DNA from: Yinghuangia elevatio
Lineage (GTDB): Bacteria > Actinomycetota > Actinomycetes > Streptomycetales > Streptomycetaceae
Reading direction: 5' to 3'
Length of the DNA: 64,000 bases
NCBI RefSeq assembly: GCF_040649515.1
Contig: NZ_JBEZFP010000014.1
Location: 39,788 to 103,787, forward strand
Position numbers and translations under genes: made by a program. The notes under the pieces were generated by a model. That model worked only from the letters and a program-made list of their open reading frames with translations, had not been told where the DNA came from and did not search any database. Positions 51,629 to 60,066 of the stretch are shown here, one piece after another. Within the stretch, counting starts at the first letter, position 1. The number at the start of each line of letters is the position of its first letter.

Positions 51629-52303
51629 ATGACGGACGACGGCATTGGAGACGTGCTGGCAGCGTTGGGCCCGCGGCTGCGGACCGTACGCGAGCGACAC
51701 GGTGCGACCCTCAGCGACGTGGGCCGGGCGACCGGCGTCCCGCTCAGCACGCTCTCGCGGTTCGAGAACGGCCGACGCACGCCGGGCCTGGCGATGCTGC
51801 TGCGGTTGGCGCAGGTGTACGGCGTCTCGCTGGACGAGCTGACCGGCACCGACACCGATCATGGTCACGGCCACGACCACGACCAGGGCACCGAGAGCGG
51901 CGCGGCGGCCGCCGTCTCCTCCCCGAAACGGAACCCCCCGCGAACCACCGCGCCGCGGCGCGCCGTTCCGGACAAGGCGATGGTCCCGCTGACCCGGTAC
52001 GTCGGCGGCCTGCACGCCCACAAGCACGTCCTGCCCGCCCGCGGTGAACCGCCGCGGCGACCCGCCCAGGTGTCCCACGAAGGGTACGAATGGCTGTGCG
52101 TGCTCTACGGGAAGCTGTGGCTGGCGCTCGGCGGGCACGACCTGGTCCTCACCGCCGGGGAGGTCGTCGAGTTCGACACCCGTACCGCGCACGGGCTCGC
52201 CAACGCCGCACCCGACGAACCGGTCGAGTACCTGATCATGTTCGGGCCGCAGGGCGAACGCCTGCGGCAGCGCACCCCGCCCGGCGGCCGACCGCAAGGC
52301 TGA
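51629..52303 (+). CDS. XRE-family regulator with C-terminal cupin domain
   Basis: 224 residues from the ATG at 51629; an in-frame start at 51617 is possible. N-terminal HTH_3 (LRTVRERHGATLSDVGRATG, VPLSTLSRFENGRRTPGLAM), a His/Asp-rich linker (DTDHGHGHDHD) that looks metal-binding, and a cupin_2 domain (VSHEGYEWLCVLYGKLWLAL, DLVLTAGEVVEFDTRTAHGL). Such regulators sense small molecules in the cupin barrel. Adjacent divergent epoxide hydrolase gene is the natural target. The His run is unusual and may respond to metal. Confidence 0.92.
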   Translation: MTDDGIGDVLAALGPRLRTVRERHGATLSDVGRATGVPLSTLSRFENGRRTPGLAMLLRLAQVYGVSLDELTGTDTDHGHGHDHDQGTESGAAAAVSSPKRNPPRTTAPRRAVPDKAMVPLTRYVGGLHAHKHVLPARGEPPRRPAQVSHEGYEWLCVLYGKLWLALGGHDLVLTAGEVVEFDTRTAHGLANAAPDEPVEYLIMFGPQGERLRQRTPPGGRPQG

Positions 52304-52457
52304 GGAGACCGTAGGGCGGACCACGGACGGGCCGGCGCGCACACCCGAACGGGCGACCAGTGCGGGCAGCCGGTGCGCCAAGCGGACGGCCAGACCTCAC
52401 GGCCCGGCAAACCGCCGTTGGTCGCACGGTCGCCGAACGCCACTACACACGTCTCCT

Positions 52458-54026
52458 ATGACCCCTGCGGAGAGAAATTTCGACCGAAGGACCCTGCTGC
52501 GCACCGGCACCGCCGTCGGGGCGGGCCTGGCGATCACCCCCGTCGTCGGTGCCGCCTCGGCAGGCGCGGCCACCTCCGACTCGGGCCCGGGCCTCGTGCT
52601 GCCCGGTCGGCCCGGCCTCAGCCACGGCGTGCAGAGCGGCGACGCGACCGCCGACTCCGCGATCGTCTGGGGGCGCGCCGACCGCCCGGGCCGGCTCGTC
52701 GTCGAGTACTCCACCCGCCCCGACCTGCGCGGCGCGGCCCGTGTGCGCGGCCCGTGGCTGACCCCGGAGAACGACCTGACCGGCCGCGTCCGGCTGCGCG
52801 GGCTGCCGTCCGGGCGTCGCGTCCACTACCGCGTCCACGTCGAGGGCGAGCGCGATGCCGCCGGGCAGGCGGTGGTCGGCTCGCTGGTCACCGCGCCGCA
52901 CGAACACCAGCGCGCCGACGTACGGTTCGTGTGGTCGGGCGACACGGTCGGGCAGGGCTGGGGCATCAACCCCGACATCGGCGGCATGACGATCTTCGAG
53001 CAGATGCGGCGGCTCCGCCCCGATTTCTTCCTCAACAGCGGCGACACCGTCTACTCCGACGGGCCGCTCGTCGAGTCGGTGGCGCTGCCGGACGGGCGAA
53101 TCTGGCGCAACCTGACCACTCCGGAGAAGTCCAAGGTCGCGGAGAGCCTCACCGAGTACCGCGGGCAGTTCGCGTACAACCTGCTCGACGCGAACTACCG
53201 GGCGCTCGCCGCCGAGGTCGCGCAGGTGGTCCAGTGGGACGACCACGAGGTGCGCAACAACTGGTTCCCGGGCCAGGTCATCGACGACGCCCGCTACACC
53301 GAGAAGCGCGTCGACGTCCTCGCGGCGCGCGCCAAGCGGGCGTTCCACGAGTGGATGCCGATCGGCGACGACCGCATCTACCGCAAGCTGTCGTACGGGC
53401 GGCACCTGGACGTGTTCGTGCTCGACATGCGCACCTACAAGGACCCCAACGACAGCAACCGCTACGCCGATCCCGAGCGCGGGCTGCTGGGCGAACGGCA
53501 GCGGCGCTGGCTGATCGAGGGTCTGTCGCAAAGCCGCGCCACCTGGAAGGTCATCGCCGCCGACCTGCCGCTCGGCCTGATCGTGCCGGACGGCGCAAAC
53601 CTCGAGGGCGTCGCGCAGGGCGACAACGGCGCGCCGCTGGGCCGCGAACTGGAGTTCGCCGAGGTGCTGCGCACCGCGCAGCGGCGCGGCGTACGCGGAA
53701 TCGTCTTCCTGACGGCGGACGTCCACTACACGGCCGCGCATCATTACGACCCGTCGCGGGCCGCGTTCAAGGACTTCGATCCGTTCTGGGAGTTCGTCTC
53801 CGGGCCGCTCAACGCGGGCGCGTTCGGGCCGAACGCACTGGACGGCACGTTCGGCCCGAAGGCCGAGTTCGTGCACGCCCCGCCGCGCGCGAACGCCTCG
53901 CCGATGGAGGGCTTCCAGCACTTCGGCGAGGTCGAGATCGACGGACCGAGCGGCGATCTGACCGTCCGCCTCCGCGACGGCGCCTCGACCGTCCTGTGGA
54001 GCACCACCCTGCGCCCCAAACGCTGA
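52458..54026 (+). CDS. phoD: PhoD-family alkaline phosphatase, Tat-exported
   Basis: 522 residues from the ATG at 52458. Twin-arginine signal FDRRTLLRTGTAVGAGLAIT then cleavage near AASAGAAT. PhoD_N domain (LSHGVQSGDATADSAIVWGR) precedes the phosphatase core with metal ligands in FVWSGDTVGQGWG, FFLNSGDTVYSDGP, QWDDHEVRNNWFPG and FLTADVHYTAAHHY. It acts as a Ca/Fe phosphodiesterase-phosphatase outside the cell, freeing phosphate from organic phosphates. In Streptomyces such genes are usually PhoP-controlled, but I did not identify a PHO box. Confidence 0.93.
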   Translation: MTPAERNFDRRTLLRTGTAVGAGLAITPVVGAASAGAATSDSGPGLVLPGRPGLSHGVQSGDATADSAIVWGRADRPGRLVVEYSTRPDLRGAARVRGPWLTPENDLTGRVRLRGLPSGRRVHYRVHVEGERDAAGQAVVGSLVTAPHEHQRADVRFVWSGDTVGQGWGINPDIGGMTIFEQMRRLRPDFFLNSGDTVYSDGPLVESVALPDGRIWRNLTTPEKSKVAESLTEYRGQFAYNLLDANYRALAAEVAQVVQWDDHEVRNNWFPGQVIDDARYTEKRVDVLAARAKRAFHEWMPIGDDRIYRKLSYGRHLDVFVLDMRTYKDPNDSNRYADPERGLLGERQRRWLIEGLSQSRATWKVIAADLPLGLIVPDGANLEGVAQGDNGAPLGRELEFAEVLRTAQRRGVRGIVFLTADVHYTAAHHYDPSRAAFKDFDPFWEFVSGPLNAGAFGPNALDGTFGPKAEFVHAPPRANASPMEGFQHFGEVEIDGPSGDLTVRLRDGASTVLWSTTLRPKR

Positions 54027-54129
54027 CCGCGGACCACCCCCAGCGCGGGACCCTCGACGGTGCCCCGCGCCGGGGCGGAGCGGCCCCATGTAGGTTCCTT
54101 TGTACGCAGGGGACTTCGGAGGTGCGCGC

Positions 54130-54924
54130 GTGAACGGGGACGGAACACGTCCGGGGGCCTGGCTGACGCCGGAGGCGGCCACGACGTTCGGGGCGGCAGC
54201 CTCCGCGTACGCCGCGCATCGGCCCGGATACCCGCGGGATGCGGTGCGTTGGGCACTGGGCGACGCCTACCGCCCCGGGATGCGCGTGCTGGACCTGGCC
54301 GCCGGAACCGGCAAAGTCAGCGAGGCGCTGGCGGGGTTGCCCGTCGAGGTGGTCGCCGTGGACCCCGATCCGGCGATGCTGGCGGAACTGCGCCGCAGCC
54401 TGCCCGGTCGACCGGCGCTACGCGGATCCGCCGAGCGAATCCCTTTGGCGGACGCCGGCTTCGACGCCGTCCTGGTCGGGCAGGCGTTTCACTGGTTCGA
54501 CCAGGTCGCGGCCATGGCCGAGATCCGTCGCGTCCTCCGTCCGGGCGGGCTGTTGGCCGCGATGTGGAATGTGTGGGACGACGGCGGCGACTGGGTGCGC
54601 GGCCTTGCCGACGTCAGCGGCAACCAGATCACCGTCTCGGGATGGCTTCGGCATGCCGACGTCCCCCGGCATCCCGCCTTCCTGCCGCCCGTGCGGGCGG
54701 AGTTCCGGCATACGCCGACGCAGACGGTCGAGTCCATTCTCGCCATGGTCTCCACGTACTCCTACGTGATCGCCTTGGCCGACGACCAGCGCGCGGCGTT
54801 CACCGATCGTGTGGAGGCCTACTTGCGGACCGCTACCGCCCCACCAGGACACGCGTTCGCGATTCCCCACGTGACGTCTGTCGTCCGCACGGCCGCGGCA
54901 CCCGTCGCGGGCGACCGGTCCTGA
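54130..54924 (+). CDS. Class I SAM-dependent methyltransferase
   Basis: 264 residues from a GTG at 54130, with GGAGG 7 nt upstream. Motif I VLDLAAGTGKVSEALAG, VVAVDPDPAMLAELRRSLPG and later FDAVLVGQAFHWFD then EIRRVLRPGGLLAAMWNVW, the pattern of small-molecule methyltransferases (Methyltransf_11). The C-terminal region carries SVESIL-like TQTVESILAMVSTYS. Substrate unknown. Neighbours give no pathway hint. Confidence 0.9.
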   Translation: MNGDGTRPGAWLTPEAATTFGAAASAYAAHRPGYPRDAVRWALGDAYRPGMRVLDLAAGTGKVSEALAGLPVEVVAVDPDPAMLAELRRSLPGRPALRGSAERIPLADAGFDAVLVGQAFHWFDQVAAMAEIRRVLRPGGLLAAMWNVWDDGGDWVRGLADVSGNQITVSGWLRHADVPRHPAFLPPVRAEFRHTPTQTVESILAMVSTYSYVIALADDQRAAFTDRVEAYLRTATAPPGHAFAIPHVTSVVRTAAAPVAGDRS

Positions 54925-55050
54925 CGTCGGCGTACCGCGGCACCGGTACGGGGACCGGCGAAATCGGCGCCGCCCGGTGCGGTTGACCCTCTCGTCGTGT
55001 CACCCCTTCTACTCGGTCCTCGTGGTCCCGTCGATCGAGGAGTGGCGCAC

Positions 55051-56043
55051 ATGTTCGCGTATTCAGGTTCCGGCCCCTACTGCTACACGCATTCGCTCGG
55101 AATGGTGCTCGGCTCGGAAGCTCCCGCGCCGGGGGTGATCGAGACGCTGACCGGGGCTCCCTTCGGTGTGCAGTTGCTCGCGGGGACCGTACCGCTGTTC
55201 GATCCGCTGGGCTGGGACCCGGAGTTGGGCGTCGACGCGGCGCTCGGCCTGCTCGGCTGGACGTGCGTCCGCGAGGCGGGCGGTACGGAGAAGGAGGCGG
55301 TCGGCCGGCTGCGGAAAGCGGTCGCTGGCGGCCCGGTGATGGTCGGGCCCGTGGACATGGGCCTGCTGCTCTACCAGCCCGGGACCCCCTTCGGCAGCGG
55401 CGACGACATCGCGGACCACTACGTCGTGGTGGTCGACGTCGGCGCGGAGACGGTGGTGATGCACGACCCGCACGGGCACCCGTTCGCGACGTTGCCGGTG
55501 GCGGAGTTCGCGGCGGCGTGGCGGGCCGAGGCGGTGGAGTACATCGACCGGCCGTACGTCATGCGCCACTCCTTCGTCCGGGAGCGCGTCGTCCCCGAGC
55601 CGGACGCGCTGCGCGCCGCGATGCCGCAGGCCGTCGCCTGGCTGGGCAACTCGGGCGAGTCCCGCGCGACGGCCGGTTCGATCGGCGGCGCGGCGGCCGT
55701 CGAGGCACTGGCCGACCAGGTCCGACGCGGACTCGCGCCGCAGGTACGCACGCTGCTGCGAGTTTTCGGGGTGCGGGTCGGCGCGCGGCGCCTCGCCGAC
55801 GCCGCCGCATGCCTGGCCCGGCTGGACCTGGCCGACGCGGCCGCCGTCGCCGCGCGGCAGGCTCGGATCGTCGGCGCACTGCAGTACCCGCTCGTGACCG
55901 GCGACGACCGCGCGCTCGAAGCGGGTCTGCGGCTGCTGGCCCCGACATACGAGAACCTGCGTATCGAGATCGCGCGATCCCGGGCACAATCGCTGCGACC
56001 GTCTGCCGACTGTGCCCCGGCTCCCGCCGTCGACGGCGGGTGA
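55051..56043 (+). CDS. BtrH N-terminal domain-like protein
   Basis: 330 residues from the ATG at 55051 (GAGGAG 9 nt upstream). The opening FAYSGSGPYCYTHSLGMVLG matches the start of BtrH_N proteins (butirosin acyltransferase family and cysteine-peptidase-like relatives), with a conserved Cys. DHYVVVVDVGAETVVMHDPHGHPF follows, and the C-terminal 120 residues are helical (LADQVRRGLAPQVRTLLRVF, LARLDLADAAAVAARQAR). It may transfer an acyl group or bind a peptide. No acceptor carrier protein gene is nearby. Located upstream of an alpha/beta hydrolase with 45 bp between. Confidence 0.65.
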   Translation: MFAYSGSGPYCYTHSLGMVLGSEAPAPGVIETLTGAPFGVQLLAGTVPLFDPLGWDPELGVDAALGLLGWTCVREAGGTEKEAVGRLRKAVAGGPVMVGPVDMGLLLYQPGTPFGSGDDIADHYVVVVDVGAETVVMHDPHGHPFATLPVAEFAAAWRAEAVEYIDRPYVMRHSFVRERVVPEPDALRAAMPQAVAWLGNSGESRATAGSIGGAAAVEALADQVRRGLAPQVRTLLRVFGVRVGARRLADAAACLARLDLADAAAVAARQARIVGALQYPLVTGDDRALEAGLRLLAPTYENLRIEIARSRAQSLRPSADCAPAPAVDGG

Positions 56044-56088
56044 GGGGCGCACCCGGCTCCACGTCCGCCGAGAGAGGCACCGCCCAGC

Positions 56089-57075
56089 ATGTCCTTGGTC
56101 TATGACGTACGCCTGCGCCCCGCCCAGCCGCCCACGCCCGCCGCGGACGCCTTCACCGTGCACCGCGGCGAAGTCCCGGCGACGGAAGGGCGTGACGGCC
56201 TGGAGATCGCGTACGTCCGGGAAGGGGTGGGCGGTTACCCCCTGCTCCTCCTGCACGGCTATCCGGAGACCAAGCGGATCTGGTGGCGCAACATCCGGCC
56301 CTTGGCCGAGGCCGGTTACGAGGTCATCGTCCCCGACCTGCGCGGCTTCGGGGACTCCGACCTCTCGGCGGACGACGTGTACGACCTCGCCGCCTACAGC
56401 CGGGACCTCCACCTCCTCGTGCACGGTGTCCTGGGGCACGAGCGCTGCGGGGTCGTCGCGGGTGACGTGGGCGGGGCGACCGCCGTCGACCTCGTCCACC
56501 GTTACCCGGGCTTCGTCGACAAGCTGGTCTACTTCAACACCGCGCCGCCGGCGATCTTCGAGGAGTACGCGGCGGCGGGCATCGACGTGTCCGCCATCCG
56601 CACCTTCGCGGACGGCCCGACCGCCGACTACCGGTACCGCCAGGGCGCGACTCCCGACGACCTTGCCGCCGAACTGGACACCCCGGCCAAGCGGCGCCGC
56701 TACATCGGGGAGATGTACGGCCACCGGCTCTGGGCATCCCCCGGCACCTTCACGCCCGAGGACATCGACTTCATGACGGAGCCGTTCGCCTCGGACGAGC
56801 GGCTGCGGGCCAGTTGGGCGGTCTACCAGCTCGCCTACGGCCGACGGGCGAGCGAACCGCCGCTGATGTCCGGCAAGGTGTCCGTCCCGACGATGATCCT
56901 CTACGGCATGGACGACAACGTGGTCGGTCCGGATTTCCTGCACACCAGCGAGGTCGCCTTCACCGACCGGACCGGACCCGTCGTGCTGCCGGGCGCCGGG
57001 CACTTCCTCCAGTGGGAACGGGCCGACCTCGTCAACGGGCTCGTCATCGCGTACTTCGGCGACCGGCGCGGGTAG
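56089..57075 (+). CDS. Alpha/beta hydrolase (haloacetate dehalogenase/epoxide hydrolase-like)
   Basis: 328 residues from the ATG at 56089. Motifs: LLLLHGYPETKRIWWRNI (HGYP oxyanion), nucleophile Asp in VVAGDVGGATAVDLV (GDVGG), an acidic residue in MILYGMDDNVVGPD and the catalytic His in GAGHFLQWERADLVN. The GDxGG nucleophile elbow and 300-residue length are typical of fluoroacetate dehalogenase and epoxide hydrolase relatives. Soluble, function not specified. Same strand as the BtrH-like gene. Confidence 0.9.
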   Translation: MSLVYDVRLRPAQPPTPAADAFTVHRGEVPATEGRDGLEIAYVREGVGGYPLLLLHGYPETKRIWWRNIRPLAEAGYEVIVPDLRGFGDSDLSADDVYDLAAYSRDLHLLVHGVLGHERCGVVAGDVGGATAVDLVHRYPGFVDKLVYFNTAPPAIFEEYAAAGIDVSAIRTFADGPTADYRYRQGATPDDLAAELDTPAKRRRYIGEMYGHRLWASPGTFTPEDIDFMTEPFASDERLRASWAVYQLAYGRRASEPPLMSGKVSVPTMILYGMDDNVVGPDFLHTSEVAFTDRTGPVVLPGAGHFLQWERADLVNGLVIAYFGDRRG

Positions 57076-57442
57076 CCGGTTCCGGCAAGGTAGACGGCGT
57101 CGACGGGGCCGCCGGCGGAGGTTCGCGTACGGTCGGCGGCTCCCGGCGAGTCCCCCGGACGCGCGGCCCCTCGGCTCGATTGCGTCGGCCGGGCGCGTAC
57201 GGACAGCAACAGCGTTCAGTCAGCGACAAGTTGCCGTCGTGGCTGGGATGCGACCGAGGTACGGGAGCGACGTGCGAGTTCTGGCAGACCGTCACACACC
57301 GTGACTCAGTGTCGACATCGGCCTTCCGAATCTGACCGAAAAACCCTGTGGGTTTCCGCAAAAGTTGATCACGCCACCAAGATCGACAACGCTAGTGTCG
57401 CGTTCGTCCTCAGCCGCGCGGCTTACCCAAGGTGATCGACAA
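57076..57442. other. Leader/promoter region of the terpene cyclase gene
   Basis: 367 bp without a gene. Features: a 5-bp inverted repeat GTCAC ACACC GTGAC (about 57287-57301), AAACCC TGT GGGTTT (57341-57355), and TAGTGT (57393-57398) as the best -10 candidate, 50 bp before the cyclase start; no convincing -35 partner. Confidence 0.4.
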
Positions 57443-58495
57443 ATGTCGCAGAGACTGACCGTCCCCCCGATCTACTCGCCGTTCGAGCCCGCCATCCACC
57501 CGAGCCATGCTGTCATCGACCAGCAGACCAGCGCGTGGGCCGAGAAGTTCGGCATCGGCTCCGAGGATCTCCGTACCCGGCTCGTCACCCACGAGATCGG
57601 CGCGTTCGCGGCCCGCATCCTGCCGGACGGCCGTGAGGAAGTCGTCGGCATCCTGTCCGACTTCGTCATGTGGCTGTTCGGCGTCGACGACGGATGCTGC
57701 GAGGAGGGCATCGCCGGTGCCGACCCGCACGACCTCGTCCCGGTACTGTCGCGGCTGATCCGCGTCGCGCAGAACCCCGAGGCGCCGATGCTGCCCGACG
57801 ACCCGCTCGCCCGGGGCATGCGGGACTTACGCGGCCGCATCGCGGCGCACGCCACCGCCGCCCAGGCCACCCGGTGGGTGGACGGCCTGCGCGAGTACTT
57901 CCTGTCCCTGGTGTGGGAGGCCGCGCACCGCAGCCGCGGCACGATGCCCGCGCTCGCCGACTACACGATGATGCGGCTGTACGACGGCGCCGCGTCGATC
58001 ATCTCGCCGGTCCTGGAGTTCGCGTACGGCTACGAACTCGCGCAGAACGACCGGGACGCGCACACCGTGCGGGCGTTGGCGGAGATGGCGTACTTCGTCA
58101 TCTCGTGGGACAACGACATCTTCTCCTTCCACAAGGAGAGCCGGGCCGACCGCTTCGTCCTGAACGTGATCAAGGTCCTGGAGCACGAGTACGGAATCAC
58201 GCCGCAGCAGGCGATGTCCGTGGCCATCTCGCAACGCGACCGCGTGCTCTGGCTGTTCCTGCGACTCCGCGAGCGGCTGCTGACCTCGGCGGGCCCGGAG
58301 CTGCGGACGTACCTGCTGAGCCTGGGCACGTTCATACGCGCCACCCAGGACTGGAGCATCTCGTCACGGCGCTACACCACGCCCGACGACCCCGCGAACT
58401 TGCCCACCAACTTCGCCGACACGCCGACCGACACCAGCAACGAACCGCTCCCGATCTCGCCGATCGCCTGGTGGTGGGGGCTCCTCCCGGACTGA
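57443..58495 (+). CDS. Type I terpene synthase (cyclase)
   Basis: 350 residues from the ATG at 57443, with AAGGTGA upstream. Catalytic marks: Asp-rich motif VDDGCCEE (D82, D83), the pyrophosphate-sensing Arg178 (YTMMRLYDG), the NSE triad N224-x3-S228-x3-E232 in SWDNDIFSFHKE, and an RRY end motif. Length fits class I sesquiterpene-type synthases that ionise farnesyl diphosphate; product unknown. Leu129 is encoded by TTA at 57827-57829, so translation likely needs bldA tRNA. The P450 gene 105 bp downstream should oxidise the product. The conservon operon converges on this pair. Confidence 0.95.
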   Translation: MSQRLTVPPIYSPFEPAIHPSHAVIDQQTSAWAEKFGIGSEDLRTRLVTHEIGAFAARILPDGREEVVGILSDFVMWLFGVDDGCCEEGIAGADPHDLVPVLSRLIRVAQNPEAPMLPDDPLARGMRDLRGRIAAHATAAQATRWVDGLREYFLSLVWEAAHRSRGTMPALADYTMMRLYDGAASIISPVLEFAYGYELAQNDRDAHTVRALAEMAYFVISWDNDIFSFHKESRADRFVLNVIKVLEHEYGITPQQAMSVAISQRDRVLWLFLRLRERLLTSAGPELRTYLLSLGTFIRATQDWSISSRRYTTPDDPANLPTNFADTPTDTSNEPLPISPIAWWWGLLPD

Positions 58496-58600
58496 CCCGT
58501 TCGGACCGGCGGTTCCGCACGGGTCCGGCTCCGCGCCGACCGTCCGGACCGCGTACCCCGCCACGACCCGTGTCGCCCCCTCGTGACAAGGAGTTCCGCG

Positions 58601-59992
58601 ATGACGACCGAACTTCGGTCGGTTCCGCGCGCACCCGGACGCCTTCCTCTCCTCGGCCACATCCTGCCGCTGGCCCGCCGCCCGTTCGCCTTCATCGGCG
58701 ACCTACGGGACGTCGGCGCAATCGTTCGCGTCGAACTGGGCACGTCCCCCGTCTACTTCCTCACCACCCCCGAGGTGATCAACGAAGTCGTCGTGGGCCA
58801 GGCCCGCTCGTTCGAGAAGGGCCGATTGATCGACCGGGCCCGCGAGTTCACCGGGAACGGCCTGCTCAACTCCGACAACGCCACCAACCGGCAGCGTCGG
58901 CGGCTGGTTCAGCCGATGCTCCACCGTGCCCGCATCCAGGAGTACTCGGCCGCGATGGTCGCGCACGCACAGGCGCTCACCGACTCCTTCGAGGCGGGCC
59001 GCGTCGTGGACGTCCACCTGGCGATGTACGAGTACACCATCAACACTGTCACCACGTCGCTGTTCTCCAGCCATGCCGACACCGCGGCAATCGACGTCAT
59101 CCGCCACCAAGTGCCCTTTCTGCTCAAAGGCGTCATGGCCCGGGCGGCGTTGCCGGCGCTGCTGGGCCGCATTCCCGTGCGCGCCAACCGCGAGTTCGAC
59201 CGGGCCGTGCGCGACGTGCGCGAGGTCATCGACCAACTCGTCGCAGGCGCCCGCAAGAACCCCGACGACAGCCCGGACTTCCTCTCGACCCTGATCGCCG
59301 CACGCGACGACGAGAGCGGCGCGGTGCTCTCCGACGAGGAAGTCCGCGACGAACTCGTCACCGTCCTCATCGGCGGCACGGACACCACCGCATCGACGCT
59401 CGCCTGGACCTTCCACGAACTCGCGCACGACCCCGAGGCCGAGGCACGCGTCCTCGACGAGGTCGACACGGTGGTCGGCGAAGGCACCATCGGCTTCGCG
59501 GACATCCCGCGCCTGACCTACCTGCCCCATGTCCTGAACGAGGTCACGCGACTGCACGCGATACCGGTGCTGATGCGCCGGGCCGTGCAGGACGTCGAGT
59601 TGGCGGGGGTGCGGATCCCGGCGGGCACCGAACTCGCGTTCAGCCCGCATGCCGTCCACCGCGACCCGCGGATCTACTCGGACCCCGACCGCTTCGTGCC
59701 GGAGCGCTGGGAGGGGGCGGGCAGCCGGTCCCGCACCGGCACCGAGTTCCTCCCGTTCAGCACCGGGCCGCGCAAATGTCCCGGGGAGGCGTACGCCCGC
59801 ATGGAGATGCCGATCGCGCTCGCGACCATCTTGTCCCGGTGGCGGTTGCGGCCCGCGTCGGACCAGCCGGTACGCGAGGTGCTCGCCGCCGTCCCACGGC
59901 CGAACAGCCTTCTGATGAAGCCGGTTGCCCGACAGGCCGGCGACCCGAGCCTGGCCGCCGTGCTCCCGGAGGCCGGCCGGCGCTCCGGGTAG
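58601..59992 (+). CDS. Cytochrome P450 for terpene tailoring
   Basis: 463 residues from the ATG at 58601 with AAGGAG upstream. P450 motifs: I-helix GGTDTTAS (258-265), E314-VT-R317 ExxR motif, and heme loop FSTGPRKCPGEAY with Cys393. There is no TM helix, so soluble and dependent on ferredoxin. Its overall pattern resembles the P450s paired with actinomycete sesquiterpene synthases such as CYP170-type, but I cannot assign a family. Cotranscription with the terpene cyclase is likely. Ends 75 bp before the convergent CvnE P450 gene. Confidence 0.94.
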   Translation: MTTELRSVPRAPGRLPLLGHILPLARRPFAFIGDLRDVGAIVRVELGTSPVYFLTTPEVINEVVVGQARSFEKGRLIDRAREFTGNGLLNSDNATNRQRRRLVQPMLHRARIQEYSAAMVAHAQALTDSFEAGRVVDVHLAMYEYTINTVTTSLFSSHADTAAIDVIRHQVPFLLKGVMARAALPALLGRIPVRANREFDRAVRDVREVIDQLVAGARKNPDDSPDFLSTLIAARDDESGAVLSDEEVRDELVTVLIGGTDTTASTLAWTFHELAHDPEAEARVLDEVDTVVGEGTIGFADIPRLTYLPHVLNEVTRLHAIPVLMRRAVQDVELAGVRIPAGTELAFSPHAVHRDPRIYSDPDRFVPERWEGAGSRSRTGTEFLPFSTGPRKCPGEAYARMEMPIALATILSRWRLRPASDQPVREVLAAVPRPNSLLMKPVARQAGDPSLAAVLPEAGRRSG

Positions 59993-60015
59993 GGGCGAAG
60001 CCCGACAGGAACACA

Positions 60016-60058
60016 CGAATGCCCGGCTCCTAACCTCGGGTTGGGAGCCGGGCATTCG
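60016..60058. terminator. 20-bp hairpin between convergent P450 genes
   Basis: CGAATGCCCGGCTCCTAACC pairs with GGTTGGGAGCCGGGCATTCG over a 3-nt TCG loop; all 20 positions pair, one as G-T. It is between the P450 ending at 59992 and the CvnE gene ending at 60067, and can end transcription from both sides. Confidence 0.9.
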
Positions 60059-60066
60059 CAAGGACC

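Noticed and set aside
57341..57355. AAACCC-TGT-GGGTTT as a riboswitch or attenuator
   Set aside because: Only six base pairs and upstream of the best -10 element, so not in the transcript as far as can be judged.
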